Both the position numbers and the translations under genes were made by a program. The notes beneath the pieces were generated by a model. The model did no database searches. It was not told where the DNA came from and saw nothing but the letters and a program-made list of their open reading frames with translations. Positions 25,919 to 37,657 of a stretch of 64,000 nucleotides of DNA are shown here, one piece after another (position 1 is the stretch's first letter; each line of letters begins with the position of its first letter). The stretch is taken from contig NC_133299.1 of the NCBI RefSeq assembly GCF_005239225.2, positions 1,430,967 through 1,494,966 on the forward strand. Direction: 5' to 3'. This DNA comes from Populus alba. Lineage: Eukaryota; Streptophyta; Magnoliopsida; Malpighiales; Salicaceae.

Positions 25919-26205
25919 GACAAACGTGTTCACTTTTTTTTATTATTATTAATGTGGATGTCCGGGTCAGTTTGCGCGCACCATGACTAATCACACGGCT
26001 CACTGAACATCCTGCAAGCCTAGTGAGCAAGTAAGGCACCGCGGGGGTGACAGGCATACCGCACAGGAAGGACCCAATAGAGATAGGAAGGGAACAAACT
26101 CTCCAGCTCCACTCCCACTGGAACTCGAACCGAAGTTTGAAGGAAGGAGAGCTGCCCCAACAATCACTGAGCGAACAACCTGTTGGTGACAAACGCGTTC
26201 ACTTT
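25919..26205 (-). mobile_element. Au-like SINE with target-site duplication
   Basis: A body of about 250 bases (25937-26187) is flanked by an 18-bp direct repeat, gacaaacgtgttcacttt at 25919-25936 and gacaaacgcgttcacttt at 26188-26205, with one mismatch. The element reads on the minus strand. Its tRNA-derived head holds a B-box-like ggttcgagttcc (complement near 26120-26132). Its 3' end, seen on the plus strand as atgtggatgtccgggtcagt and ttgcgcgcaccatgactaat, is the hallmark of the Au SINE family. The T-rich stretch at 25934-25952 is the A-rich tail on the minus strand. It is much richer in GC than its surroundings, and non-coding. Confidence 0.85.
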
Positions 26206-29002
26206 CACCTTCCACGTTGAGTGCATTTATACCAACTTATTAAACCCCACTTAATATATGAATTAGGTTACTTAACATATGAATTAAGTTACAAGTTGAA
26301 TAGATTAATTTATTATATATTTAATTGAGTTAATTTTTATATATATTTTTTAAATTTAACTTGAGTTAACTTCTAAATTAATCAGGGTTCCTCTAAGATA
26401 TAAATATAAAATAAAACAATATACATTAATATTTAAATCTTTTTTTGTATTTGTTAGGCAGGCAGCTAGCATTCCGTCCTGTTAAGCTTATCTCTCCGAG
26501 AGAGATATTTATGGCACGCCGCACGGCAAGCATGGTATTTTCAATTGGTCAATCATATGAGTCAAATTCATTTGATGATTGATGCCATATTATTGTTTAT
26601 AGCATTTTTGCACATGTGATTATTCTGAAGTGTACCAAAGGATCAAATCCCTTATATATTATATGGAGCAATCCTCTTCTTTCTGTGAGTATTCAGATTC
26701 CTAGGGTCAAAAGTAACACCATCTAATTGAACTCGAATGTTTTGCCTTGAGCAGAAAAAAGTAATTTTATTATTATTAAACCGGTTCGATGTAGACTAGT
26801 TTTATAATAAATAAAAAAATTAATTTTATATAACCTGGTTAAAAACTTGGATTAATCCCATTGATTTTTTAAAAATATTTTGTTACCAACATTATTTTAA
26901 TCTTCTTTTTTTGTAAAAAATTGATTTAACCTATGTAATTTATGATCTAAATATTGCCTTGGCTCGGACTCTAAATTAGGTTTAATAAATATGAAATTGT
27001 GTGATCCCTGTAAAATGAGATTTTTGTGGTTTATTTTGCTATTTGATACAGATATATGCCATTTGCAAATAATTTATATGCATATTTCACTTAAAAAAAA
27101 AAATCGAAAACCTTATGGAGGAAGAAAGGCATCACTTTTGACTACTAAGTCGTAGCGCTTGTTCATCCCTATCTTAAACCATGATTTGTAAGGAAGGTGA
27201 AGTGGAACCAAAACAAAACAATTTTAGGCATATAATTTGTTGGAAATTTGTTTCACATGGTTGGCTCCCACAATAAATTACTTTTCTTCCCTCTATAATC
27301 ATTGTACTTGTTTTATATTTAAATTATTATAAAATATAATTAACTTTATTTATTAATTAACATCAATGACGTCAGATGACATCAGATGGTATTATTCGTA
27401 TTATTTAAAAAATTAATTAAAATAAATAATAATAAATTTAAAAATAGATATGAAAGCTACTCCATACTCTATTTTGCTGGATGGCGTTCCATTATGAACA
27501 TCCCAAAATTAATTATTTCATTTCCCTCTAATATCAATTACATTCCACAAAATAGAAGACAAAGCCAATTATTTCATTGCCTTCAAATTCAATATTTATC
27601 CACGTGATTGACATAGCCTAATTACTGTAATTAGGTTGAAAATTATGGTGGCTTAGATAATAATGTTCAATTAGCCAATTGGGGATTGATGTGATCTTAG
27701 TGAATCAAAAGGCACCCATATTAATTCAAATTAGCAAAGATTAGGGTGTATATTTGACTTTGTAATTAAAGTGGACCTTTTCCTTTCCATGTCATTGAGG
27801 CCCATGATACACCCACATTCACCCCCTCTTCCCATCTCTCACTCAAATCAATCTCTTTCTGGGAAATTTGAGGTCTTAAATTCCCTACAATTCACGAAAA
27901 GTTTTTTTATTTTTCTCTCAATTTGGAAGAGTATTTATCGTCATTAATTGTGACATAAAGTTAGATAAAGGTAGTTGTACAAAGAATATACACCTGGATT
28001 TTTCTTTCTCAACTTAGCATTTCTTGAAAATTAATGCTAGAAAATGTTTCACGAAGTCATCAGTTTTCTTAAAAATCACTTATTTCAACTTAGTATTTCT
28101 TAAAAAATAATACTAATTTTAGATAAGATTAGCATTAATAAAATTGAATCAAAGTCATAAGAAAATAATTAAAAGAGGAAAACTTTAAAATGAAATGATT
28201 ACTTTTTTTTTAATTAATCTGTTTGTTAATATAATACACTACAGTATACCGCACTAATAAATAGTATTGCACTTGATTTGTGTTTGAAAAGTATTTTTAA
28301 AAAAATTAAATTTTTTTTTTAAAATTAATATTTTTTGGTATTTTCAGGTTATTTTGATATGCTAATATCAAAAATAATTTTTAAAACAATAAAAAAAATA
28401 TTATTTTAATATATTTTTAAATAAAAAAAAAAAAAATCACAATCTAATCATATTCGTAAATATAGACTCTTTAATAGTATTAAGTGGTTATTTGAAATCA
28501 CTTTTTAATATTGTGTCTAATAAAAAAATTAACAAATAAAATATGTTTAATATTTTTCATTTATTTTTTCGATGCAATCCAAGTGTTTGAATTAGCAATT
28601 TGGCCGTCGTTAAAAGGTTAATTCTCCTTGGGAGCTTGCATATGTGTAATTAAATATATAAAATGAATAAAACGAGCTAGCATACTTATTTCCCTGTATC
28701 ATACTTGGCCCATGGTTTTTGAAAGCAAACCAAATGCCTTGAAAATTATAATTAACAATATATTTCTAATGATCGAGAGCAACAAAAAAGAAAGAAAAAA
28801 AGAGCTAAGAAACAAAGCATGTGGCAGACTTAAATAGAAAAGTACTTGCCACATTTTAGAGCCAAGTAAAAAGAAGAAAGAAAACCAATGAAAAAAAAGA
28901 AAAAAAAATGCTATCAAGTGTCATGAGTAGCACAATATTTACGTTGGTCAATGGTTGTCTCATAGGACAAGTCAGTGCCTAACTTTCGTCTTTATGTCCC
29001 TC
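26206..29002. other. Long AT-rich spacer upstream of nothing coding
   Basis: No gene is supported in 2.8 kb. Bases 26760-26990 hold a decayed repeat (aaccggttcgatg, aacctggttaaaaacttgga). A MITE-like copy is at about 28264-28450 (ttttgatatgctaatatcaa centre). A TGACGTCA-like site lies near 27368, and a pyrimidine-rich stretch at 27815-27860 looks promoter-like but has no ORF after it. Bases 28780-28910 are a purine-rich tract. Confidence 0.5.
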
Positions 29003-29746
29003 TCAGAATAAGAAAGTATTACTTCTGTTCTCATTGGAGCTGGAAGATGGAGGCCTAGAAGGAGCCACCAGGGAGGAAATTACAGCTCCTTCAGTTGAGT
29101 ACCCATGATCAGAGACTTCCATGGTTGTAGCGGCTCTAGGGTTTCCAAGTCTTTGAAAGAACACATCACCAGGAGCAGTGGTGGTACTAGTGTTGGTACC
29201 CATATTACTGTTTCTCAGTGAGAACATGTATGGTGGTGGTGGCTGGCTTTGCTGCTGAAATTGCTGCTGCTGCTGCTGATGATATTGCAAATGATACCCC
29301 GGGGGCATCATAACTGGACCAGGGTGATTACCATGATGGCCTTGACGATGAACACCTACTGCATAACCAAAATTTGTGGCATTAATTTGTGATCCTGTTG
29401 CAAATGGTGCACTAGGACCCCCGGTGAATTGTTGCACCATGGCTCGGAAATTCGTGGTGTCTGTATTGAGTAATGTTGTCGGGGTTCTTCTTGAAGCCCT
29501 AGACCTTCTCCGAATAGGCTTGGCAACTCGACCTTCGGGGCTCAAATGACCACTTGAGCTAGGATTGCCCGAACCCATAGGGTTCGATATGCTGGCCGTG
29601 TCCATGGCGGTGCTGGCGATGATATTCACATCAGCGACCCCACGATCGTTGAACATGGGTCGAATAGGAGGTAAAACTTGGTTCGAGAGATTTTGTTGAT
29701 AGAATTGAGACCAATCGGGAGGATTATCGGACATGATTTTGCTCAT
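29003..29746 (-). CDS. VQ-motif protein, JAV1/VQ22-like
   Basis: This is an intronless gene. The first ATG is at 29744-29746 (247 residues). A second at 29732-29734 (243 residues, MSDNPPDWSQFY) fits the family better and is used for numbering. The VQ motif FRAMVQQFTG is at residues 96-105. It is preceded by LSPEGRVAKP (64-73) and a basic nuclear signal RRRSRASRR (75-83). The rest is Gln/Pro/Ser-rich and disordered. VQ proteins bind WRKY factors. The block from LSPEGRVAKP through TTLLNTDTTNFRAMVQ is nearly that of Arabidopsis JAV1/VQ22, a jasmonate-degraded repressor of defence genes. Nuclear location and a role in defence regulation are inferred from that similarity. Confidence 0.92.
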   Translation of the reverse strand: MSKIMSDNPPDWSQFYQQNLSNQVLPPIRPMFNDRGVADVNIIASTAMDTASISNPMGSGNPSSSGHLSPEGRVAKPIRRRSRASRRTPTTLLNTDTTNFRAMVQQFTGGPSAPFATGSQINATNFGYAVGVHRQGHHGNHPGPVMMPPGYHLQYHQQQQQQFQQQSQPPPPYMFSLRNSNMGTNTSTTTAPGDVFFQRLGNPRAATTMEVSDHGYSTEGAVISSLVAPSRPPSSSSNENRSNTFLF

Positions 29747-29861
29747 GACCTTAATTATAAGAGAAAGAAACACAAACTATAGCATATATTTAGGGCGCCG
29801 CTATGTATATGTGCGTGATTTTTCTTCGGCAAGTTTGAAGGGAGGAAATGAAGTTAGGCCT

Positions 29862-29980
29862 ATGGTATTTATGGAGGTTCAACATGGTCAAAGAAACAGT
29901 GCAGGAGAGATCCTGGCCATTGATCCTTGCTTAAAGGATACTCCCAAGCTAATTTGTCACGTGAGATGGCACGTGGGTGC
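29862..29980 (-). promoter_or_regulatory. VQ gene promoter: TATA box, W-box, paired G-boxes
   Basis: On the minus strand a TATA-like cataaatacc sits at 29864-29873. A W-box (TTGACC) lies at 29886-29891. Two perfect G-boxes CACGTG are at 29958-29963 and 29970-29975, twelve bases apart start to start. G-boxes are bound by MYC2-type bHLH and bZIP factors and W-boxes by WRKY factors, which fits a jasmonate- and WRKY-linked VQ gene. Binding itself is inference. Confidence 0.6.
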
Positions 29981-30904
29981 TGTCATGTAATGTGGTTTCT
30001 GGAAAGTCTATGTACTTACTTCATGAGGGCATGGATGGCTGATATTTTTGAGGTTGCATGGTTCCTTGAAGCAACATTCATAGGGCTCTATCAGGATGAG
30101 ATCATCTCTTCAAGGTGGCCACGTCAGCTGAAGACTTTTTGTGTGGTAGGTGACATTGGGTGAGTTGGAGTCTTCGAAGATGCAATTCTTTTTATGGGAA
30201 ATAGCCATGTACCTTCTCCCAAGTTTTTGCTTTTAACTAGTCCTCCTTCATAATCATGACTACAGATGTCATGGTATCCGTCGATTGATTTCTTGATTTC
30301 ATATTCTATTTAATATTTATTGAATAAAAAATTTAATTGTTTAATAAAGGGTTTAACTTCACAATCAACCTAATATTAAAAAATAAAATTAAAAAAATAA
30401 TAATAAATATTTCATTAAAAACCAAATACTGAGGTTTTTTTTTTAAGAAAACATATCAGGTCAAATGTACGGCCGTGAGTGAACCCGTTTATCAGTATCT
30501 TAAAAAAAAAATACCATCATAAAACTTTTTTTTGAATGAAACATGTTGATACGAAGTTTAACTATTTTTACAAGAACTAATTATTTCCTTCTCTTTCACT
30601 GTTTTCTTGCAACTTTCTCCTTTTTCTTTTTAACCAAGATACTAATAAATAAAATAAAATAAAATAAATTTTTTAAATCAAAATAAAAATTGTTGTAAAT
30701 TTGAGGTGAGCCATGTATTTTTTTTTTTTTTTAATTTGAAGCTTAATTTATATAATTAGAGACATAAAATGATGAAGTTAAAAGGAAAAAAATTTTAAAT
30801 AAAAAATAAAAATTAGACAGAAGGTTCACTTTTCATATAAATAATTCCTAACCTTATATATGTTTAGTTTTTGTTAATTAACTAGTTCACAAGCCCTGCT
30901 CTGC

Positions 30905-30908
<4 letters not shown>

Positions 30909-30954
<46 letters not shown>
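30909..30954. repeat. (TA)n microsatellite
   Basis: An uninterrupted ta dinucleotide run of about 23 units. A likely length-polymorphic marker. Confidence 0.9.
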
Positions 30955-30957
<3 letters not shown>

Positions 30958-31475
30958 ATACTAAAAAGCATCTAGTTTTTAATGAAACCTATGTAAAATC
31001 ATGGCGTGTTAATTAACCATACACCTTTAAAAATAAAATCAAAGTAAAATGCAATTTCAACAAGTTTCCTTAAACTACCAAACAAACTCCTAGTTTTCTT
31101 GCCACGAGGTCTCAATTTTCAACCTTCACGTGTGTTAGAAAGTTAAGGTGTTGTGGTGCGACAAGTTTTACACTTGGTAACTTTGTCTCACATCTCACAA
31201 CAAAAAACTTACTTATTCCAAATCACAAATAAATTAAATGAAGTGTGAATAATAAAGCTTGTTGTTGAACAATTATTCCAATTTTTTCATCCTAAAATTG
31301 ATAGATTAGACTTTTTATCTTTGAACTTTATAAAGGGGCTAACGGGTCTAGCACATCTCTATCTACCCTTTGGAAATATTGCCGATTGGATGCACATGTT
31401 TTATAAGTCAAGAAGGGTTTCCAAGGGACAACGGCCCTATCACAAAAGAGGAGCAGATGGCAGGAATTTCTTTTA

Positions 31476-31571
31476 TGCGTGCGTGTGTGTGCGCGCGCGT
31501 GTGTGCGTGTGTGTGTGTGTGTGAGAGGGAGGGAGGGAGGGAGAGAGAGAGAGAGAGGGAGAGGGGAGAGG

Positions 31572-31630
<59 letters not shown>
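31476..31630. repeat. Compound (GT/GC)n-(GGGA)n-(GA)n microsatellite
   Basis: A tgcgtgcgtgtgtgtgcgcg run passes into gtgtgt, then gagggagggaggga, then a long gaga run up to 31630, followed by tttatttatttattt. The + strand is entirely purine from about 31523 to 31630. The ORFs here encode only Arg-Glu or Cys-Val repeats and are not genes. Confidence 0.95.
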
Positions 31631-31635
<5 letters not shown>

Positions 31636-32179
31636 TTATTTATTTATTTTCTTATCTCTGTTTTTCTCTTCTTAAAACATTACATGGATCTCTGATGTTG
31701 CCACAATACAAGTATTAATATTCACGAGAAACATTAAATTATCATGTCATGTCTACAAGTTTATTGGATATGATAATTTAACTAGGCTAGGGGCTGCTAT
31801 CTATTAAGGATGAGTAAAATAATTAAATTGTACAGGAAAAAACAACCAAAGAAAACAAACCGAAAAACTAGTTAATTTTTTTAAAATAAATTGTTCTATT
31901 TTATTTACTATTTTATATTTAAAAAACTAAAAAAACCAAATTGAGAAAATCAAAATAAAAAACCAAAACTATATAATAACCAAACCAAATCAAACAACCT
32001 ATTTTTTTTTATCTACAAAAACCATAGTTATGATAAAAATAGTCCAACTTTTTTTTTTTTTCCCATTTGTACTTATTAAGTTTTAATAAAATATAACTAC
32101 ACCACACCAAACCAAATTGCTTGATTTTGTTTTTTATTTGATTATGTTCAATTGGTTTATTTAAAACTTTTTTATTTTT

Positions 32180-32380
32180 GTCTTTTAAAAGTATTTTTAA
32201 AAAAAAGATTAAAAATTTTTTTTTTTTGCTTCAAATTAATATTTTTTTTTGGTATTTTATATCATTTTGATATGCTGATATCAAAAAATAATTTTTAAAA
32301 CATAAAAAAAATATTATTTGATATATTTTTGAGTGAAAAACACTTTAAAAAGCAACCGCAACTACATTTCCAAACACTCA
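32180..32380. mobile_element. MITE-like AT-rich element, best-preserved copy
   Basis: This copy shows the family plan most clearly: a poly-A/T arm, ggtattttatatcattttga, tatgctgatatcaaaaaata, a second arm, then gtgaaaaacactttaaaaag, caaccgcaac and ccaaacac. The centre tgatatgctgatatca is nearly palindromic. Related copies are at 7640, 7985, 15275, 15880, 21915, 28264, 33860, 63000 and 63236. Confidence 0.6.
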
Positions 32381-32519
32381 CTAGTCTGAACTAATTGTTT
32401 CTTCTATACTCATCCCTTTCATGTATGAATATATTAACAGAACTATTCAAATGATATATGATAAGTTCGCTTTTAGTTAAGATTTCTATAAGTAATTTTT
32501 TTAAAAAAAAAAAATAAAA

Positions 32520-32882
32520 CAGGTTTGGTAAATATACCAAATCCAAAGTGTTTGAGCTTCGTAGTCAATCAAGTGCAATATAACACAAGTTTGATAAATA
32601 TGTCAAACTCTAAAAACTTGAATTTGACAGTTAGACAAGCCCAAGATAGACCTAAAAAATTTGAATTTGACGATCACTCAAGTTTAAGATAATATAAGTT
32701 TAGTGAACATGCAGATTCAAATACTTAACTTGACAGTCACTAAGCTTTAGGTAACTCGGGTTTGACAAACATGCCAAAATTAAAGAAGTTAGGTTTTCAT
32801 CAATCAAATTTAAGATTGCGTGAGTCTGATAAAAAATATCATGTTAAAAAAATTTAAACTTAATAATAAGTCAAGTTCAATA
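32520..32882. repeat. Degenerate minisatellite, unit about 64-66 bp
   Basis: About five and a half units lie in tandem, starting near 32520, 32584, 32650 (shortened), 32695, 32758 and 32822. The shared pattern is acaagtttgataaatatgtc, then aaa, a spacer, aacttgaatttgacagtca, then a caagtttaagata-type end. Units are strongly diverged, and the array is non-coding. Confidence 0.65.
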
Positions 32883-34474
32883 ATTATGAACTACCTACAT
32901 ACTAACCTAGATTCATAGATATATGCACCTGTATTTAATCTCAGCTATCGATTGCCATCTATAAATTATTAACATGGACCTATTGACAATGTGCTAATCA
33001 ATGTTAACATTAATACTATTGTTTTTGTTTTTTGTATTTTTTTGAGGTGGATTAGATTTCAAGTGTATCTCTATTTAATGTATTCACATTGTTGAAACAA
33101 TCTAATGAAATAGAAATTCAGAAAACAACAGAATCTTGTTCTTTTCTCTACATACCAAAATCAAATCTGTCTTCCTCGTCAATTTCGGCTGGAAAGATTC
33201 TTCTTCTTCGGGTAAGAGCCACATGTATTTTCTTTTTCATGGAACTAGCTAGCATGTGGTGTATTTTTTCTCTAGCACCTTGCCTTTTATAGGATATAAA
33301 TTAAATTAAATGGATGTTGTATTCACCAAAAAGTTCTCAGCTATGTGAGAGCGCGAGCGATGCAGCAGAATCTTGAAAATATATAAAATATAAAATGTTC
33401 TTCCGTCTTCTTGAAGTAACTCAAAGATGGCAGCCAAAGATTTAATGCCGACATGGAAGAGTGGTATTTAAGTAAAATCATTCACGCATTGACTCGTTTC
33501 ATTAAAATACAACTATGTATCATATCTTATCTTCAAATACATCAACATAAAGAAGAAGAAGAAGAAGAAGAGTGTACGGAGTTTTAAATTTTCTTCTTTT
33601 AGTGTGAAAGCATACATATTCGGGTGTACTTCCATGGGTATCAATTAATTATGGCTGAAAAGAAGGATGACCTTGAAGAAGAAGAAGAAGACTTTGCACC
33701 AGTTTTGTTAAGTGTACTTTTGTTAATTCAAAATTCATATATCTACTTGGATAGCAGCTCTGTTTCGCAGTTCAACGAGGAATGATTAAAATTGTGTTTT
33801 TTTTTTAATTATTAAATTTAAAAATATTTAATTAATTAATACAAGATACTTTTTACATGATGAGATAATACAATATGTTTTTTAAAAATATTTTTTAATG
33901 AAAAGTATATTAAAATCATATTTTTTTTAATTCTTACATTATCAAATCAAAATAATTGAAATGTACAAGTATATTAATTTGATATTTTTTAATATTTTAA
34001 AAAAGCATTAATTACTACTCTACTAGATAGATATTAAATCACTCAAGTAAAAGTGTTTTCACATAGGAAATTACGTACCTTCCCACCACCCATGAACCTC
34101 TTTGTAGAGATTTAAGTATGGCTAGGATAGAAAAATTTATTTTTTCTTTTATGATTTTTAAGAAAAATAAATTTTAGAGTTTATAAAATTAGTGAGCGTG
34201 TGTATAAACTCATCCGGATATCTATATTAATAATAATAATAATAAAGTAGAGCAAGGATGGACACAGGTTACCTCTTTGGTGGATTTTGCAGAAACTTTT
34301 GTCTGGATTAAATTAAATCACATAAGTTCGTGAGTTAAGTGTTAAATCACATGGGAAATCAGAGCTTCCCACCACTTATGCCTGAACCTCTTTGTAGAGA
34401 TTTTTTTTTTCCTTTCCTTTTCTTAGAGAGTTTTTGTTTTAGGGATAGGGAGAAGCCATTGTTCTTCATCAAGG

Positions 34475-34506
<32 letters not shown>

Positions 34507-34893
34507 TGACCGTTTTATTACCTAGATATTGTAGTTGTCAGGAATTCAAACTCCTTATTAGTCACCTAAATCTTTTGAATCTAGACTTGATCCCGTTATA
34601 AATTAATTAAATGTTGTTAATTTCCATCGGGTCCAATAATATTCTCGATCCAAATCGATCATTCACGGACCATATTTTAAGCTTGTTTTTTTCATTTCAG
34701 TTAACAGGAGGCAAATCTCAAGATAATCATGGCATGAGCTTTCTTTTTTGGTGGGTGGAGAATGAATGTATCCCCATAACAATTAGCTCAATCCCTTTCG
34801 ATCTGGTTTGCAATTTCCTTAAATGGTGGAGCTGAAGAACTTCTTGTTTTTAATTCATTTTTAGTAATGATTAATTAGGTTAACTATAGTGAG
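32883..34893. other. AT-rich spacer, no gene recognised
   Basis: It contains a (GAA)n run at about 33549-33570 and another at 33677-33691. A MITE-like copy is at about 33860-34005, an (AAT)n run at 34216-34243 and poly-T tracts near 34470. A short + ORF at 33089-33292 and one at 34611-34835 have no recognisable domains. Confidence 0.45.
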
Positions 34894-35110
34894 AGACAAG
34901 GCAGCCTAATTGGTCAAAGTCCATGGTAATATAGTGGTCATGAGCTAGCGGGGGGGGCCGGTGTTTGATCTGGACAGGAGCTTTCGCGTCAGCTCAAGTG
35001 GAAGGAGGCAGAAATTTGGATTCCGAGACTCTAAATTTCAGAAATTCGGCATTTCATTTGCACCGACGTGTAGAAAAGGAGAAGATAAGGCGCTGCCTGG
35101 GCTGATGTAA
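34894..35110 (+). mobile_element. Possible tRNA-derived SINE (GC-rich island)
   Basis: A GC-rich patch in AT-rich DNA begins with ggcagcctaattggtcaaag, which resembles the A-box head of plant SINEs (gcctagtggtcaaag). About 60 bases later comes gtgtttgatctgg, a weak B box. It ends near gcgctgcctgggctgatgta. A run of eight G lies at 34950-34957. No clear target-site duplication was found, so the call is tentative. Confidence 0.35.
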
Positions 35111-35821
35111 GGATATCTCGAGATGGTCAATCCTTTGTAGAGTGCATCACGCAAGTTTAACTTATTTAAGGGTTTATGAATTAGTTATTAAAATAATATT
35201 ATTATTTTTTTATCAAGGAAGTTATCACTCTAGACCTTTGAAGGTTCACTTGATTGGTTTTTTTTTTTTGGTTTTTGAGTTTAAATTCTTAAATTTCTTT
35301 AATAAAATAACATATGTCCCTAGAAGAAAGAAAATGAAAAGGGCAAATAATTCTCGGCACTTGGACTACTGGCAATACCTATCTTTCCTCGTAATTTCTC
35401 ATCTCGACGAGTAATACTTCAACAATTTCCAAGAAAATTCTTCTCTTTTTCTTCATCTAGAGGTTCAGAGGAATTTTTTTTCCTTGTCTCACTTCATTGC
35501 TGCATTTTGCCCCTTGTCAAGGCCTTAGGTTTCATTGCTATACATCGAGAAAACAACCACCAGGGAAAACTCAGGTGTATTTCATTTTGGGGTGTTTTAA
35601 TATTAATATTAATATTAATATATTAATATATCTTGAGAGATTTGGTTTCACCTTATCAATATAAATAAACTTGATTTCAACCTCTGCCACAAATGAAAAC
35701 AGTCATTGGCAGACCAAGTGTTTAAAAATTCTTCAATTTTATTCTATAATAATTCTCACAGTGTGCGTTGTACGAAACTATGAAAACACTTGAAATAGTA
35801 AACTAACAAAAACTTGAAAAA
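35111..35821. other. Spacer and probable UGT85 3' UTR
   Basis: An aatatt-rich run lies at 35600-35625. Bases 35640-35821 probably hold the 3' UTR of the UGT85 gene (minus strand). No other gene was seen. Confidence 0.45.
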
Positions 35822-37657
35822 TCAACTTTTCGATAGCAGAACTTCAGTGACCAAATTGTTCAAGTTTAAAGAAGATGAACCATGAAAACCTGTGGCCTCT
35901 TCTGCCATTTTCTTCCATTCCAAGACCTTTTCCTTCACTTTCTTACCCTTTTCACCTATCAATATCTCGTTAACAATGTTCTCCACTTCTTCTCTTTTGA
36001 ATCCATCTCTCAGCTCCAAGCCAATTCCCCATTCGTTGCAAATCTTTCTTGAGTTTGCAAATTGGTCCCCAAAGAATGGCCAACAAATCATCGGCACCCC
36101 GGCAGATATGCTTTCAATCGTTGAGTTCCACCCACAATGTGTTAGGAATGCTCCTATTGATGGATGGTTAAGGACTTGCTCTTGTGGGCACCAACTTGCT
36201 ACAAAACCTTTCTCTTTAGTTTCGAAAAGAAAGTCCTGTGGTAGAATTTCCGAGTCTCCTTTAATCAAATCTGGCCTAATTATCCACAAGAAGTTGTGCT
36301 TGCTATCTGCAAGTCCCCAAGCAAGCTCAACTAGCTCCTCTGCTGTTGTTACTGTCGAGCTACCAAAACTTACATAAATCACCGAACCTGGCTCCTTCGA
36401 ATCAAGCCATTTGATGCATTCAGGCTCAGCATTCCATAGATTTCCATCAACAGATTCATAAAAATCATTAGAGATGTGATTCAAAAACATTTGAGCAGGA
36501 CCAATGCTATAAACTCGACCAAAAATAGACGAGAGGCTGTTCAAGTCTTCACCCTCCAAGCTATAATAGGTATTGAAAATAACTGCCGATGCCTTGGAAA
36601 GTCTTTCCATATCTCCCTCGCTACTATCTTCCATGTATCCATTTCGATCTCGAGCTCGGATAACATTAAGAAGATCTCTCATTCGTGCACCTTTCGTTCC
36701 TGGAATCCATTCCACCTTTTTGTCCAACATGTCATCAGTTTTTTGGCTTGGTTCTGTGAACAATACATGATTACCAACATGTCATCACTAAAATAACATC
36801 TACATTTATGTTGATTGTTAGTAAAATCGATAAAAAAGAAAAAAGAAAAAGGGATGCTACAGATGAGTTTTTACAGCAATTTTCTCTTCAAATGCCATTT
36901 AAACTTCAAGTAATACGATCAATAGTGAATGTGATCTGGGTCCTAGTAGTTGTTTTCTAGACTTAGTTCGATTGCTTTCAGTGGGCCTGGCTCAATTTGA
37001 TCTGAAATTTTTGGGCAAAAATCTCAAATGTAAATGGGATTTTTTTTGCACCAAGAATTCAGGCCATCGATCGATCGATGAATGAATTAGATTAATTAAA
37101 ATAAAATGGAACAACAGCTTTTTCAGAGTAAAAAATATATAGAAAACACCTTTGAGAAGAGTGACCAGTTGCTTCATTTGATCACGAAAATGTGCAAAGC
37201 TCACAACCCCAGTCGCAGCTATCTGCCAAACAAACACATTCGGCATTTCAAGTTCTTCAGTGAGTACTTGAGTGTACGTCAACATAGCATCAGACACCAT
37301 GCATGTCACAGGAGGATTTGCAGCAGTGTCATTGAGTCTAGCAATGAGGTCTCTCAAGGGAGACAAAAGGCTCTTTCCACATGCCTGTCGAAGGGCAACA
37401 AGGTTCAGGGTGGCACTTATGTGGGAATTTGAAGGAGGGTGCTCGATTGGTAAAGTCTCAAAACAGAAGTCAGGCAAACCATCAAGGGCATTAGGGCCTC
37501 TCGCATCAAGTATTCCTTTGTGGTTGATTTCTGTGTTGACAAAGGTTACATGAAAACCTTTATGGTGAAGGAGCTTCGCTATTTTGAACATAGGGTTTAT
37601 GTGCCCTTGCAATGGGAATGGGATACACACCACATGAGGCTTAATAACTTCTGCCAT
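35822..37657 (-). CDS. UDP-glycosyltransferase, UGT85 family (2 exons)
   Basis: Exons 37150-37657 and 35822-36753 give 479 residues, the family norm. The single phase-1 intron rejoins LVTLLK-EPSQKTDD and sits at the conserved UGT85 position. The expected catalytic pair is H19 (PLQGHINP) and D123 (CMVSDAM). The PSPG box spans residues 357-400 (WCPQEQVLNHP to FGDQ) and includes HCGWNS. The ISAGVPMICWPFF segment and the ARGPNALDGLPDF stretch are typical of UGT85A enzymes, which glucosylate cyanohydrins, cytokinins, terpenols or benzenoid alcohols. The acceptor is unknown. A broken relative lies head-to-head about 0.9 kb upstream. Confidence 0.95.

Larger units (their letters stand above)
29980..32179. 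other. Gene-free AT-rich spacer with microsatellites
   Basis: No supported gene. The left 200 bases extend the VQ upstream region. A (TA)n run and a compound GT/GA run are listed separately. Bases 31850-32000 hold aaccaaaccaaatcaaac-type words resembling the CGGTTT-family repeat at 7165. Confidence 0.45.

Noticed and set aside
31321..31718. ORFs with Arg-Glu and Cys-Val repeats
   Set aside because: They translate a GT/GA microsatellite in three frames and are not genes.
35892..36377. 161-codon + strand ORF
   Set aside because: It is a shadow of UGT85 exon 2, whose sense frame carries the PSPG box.
37060..37085. atcgatcgatcgatga run as a regulatory element
   Set aside because: It is a short tetranucleotide run inside the UGT85 intron with no further support.
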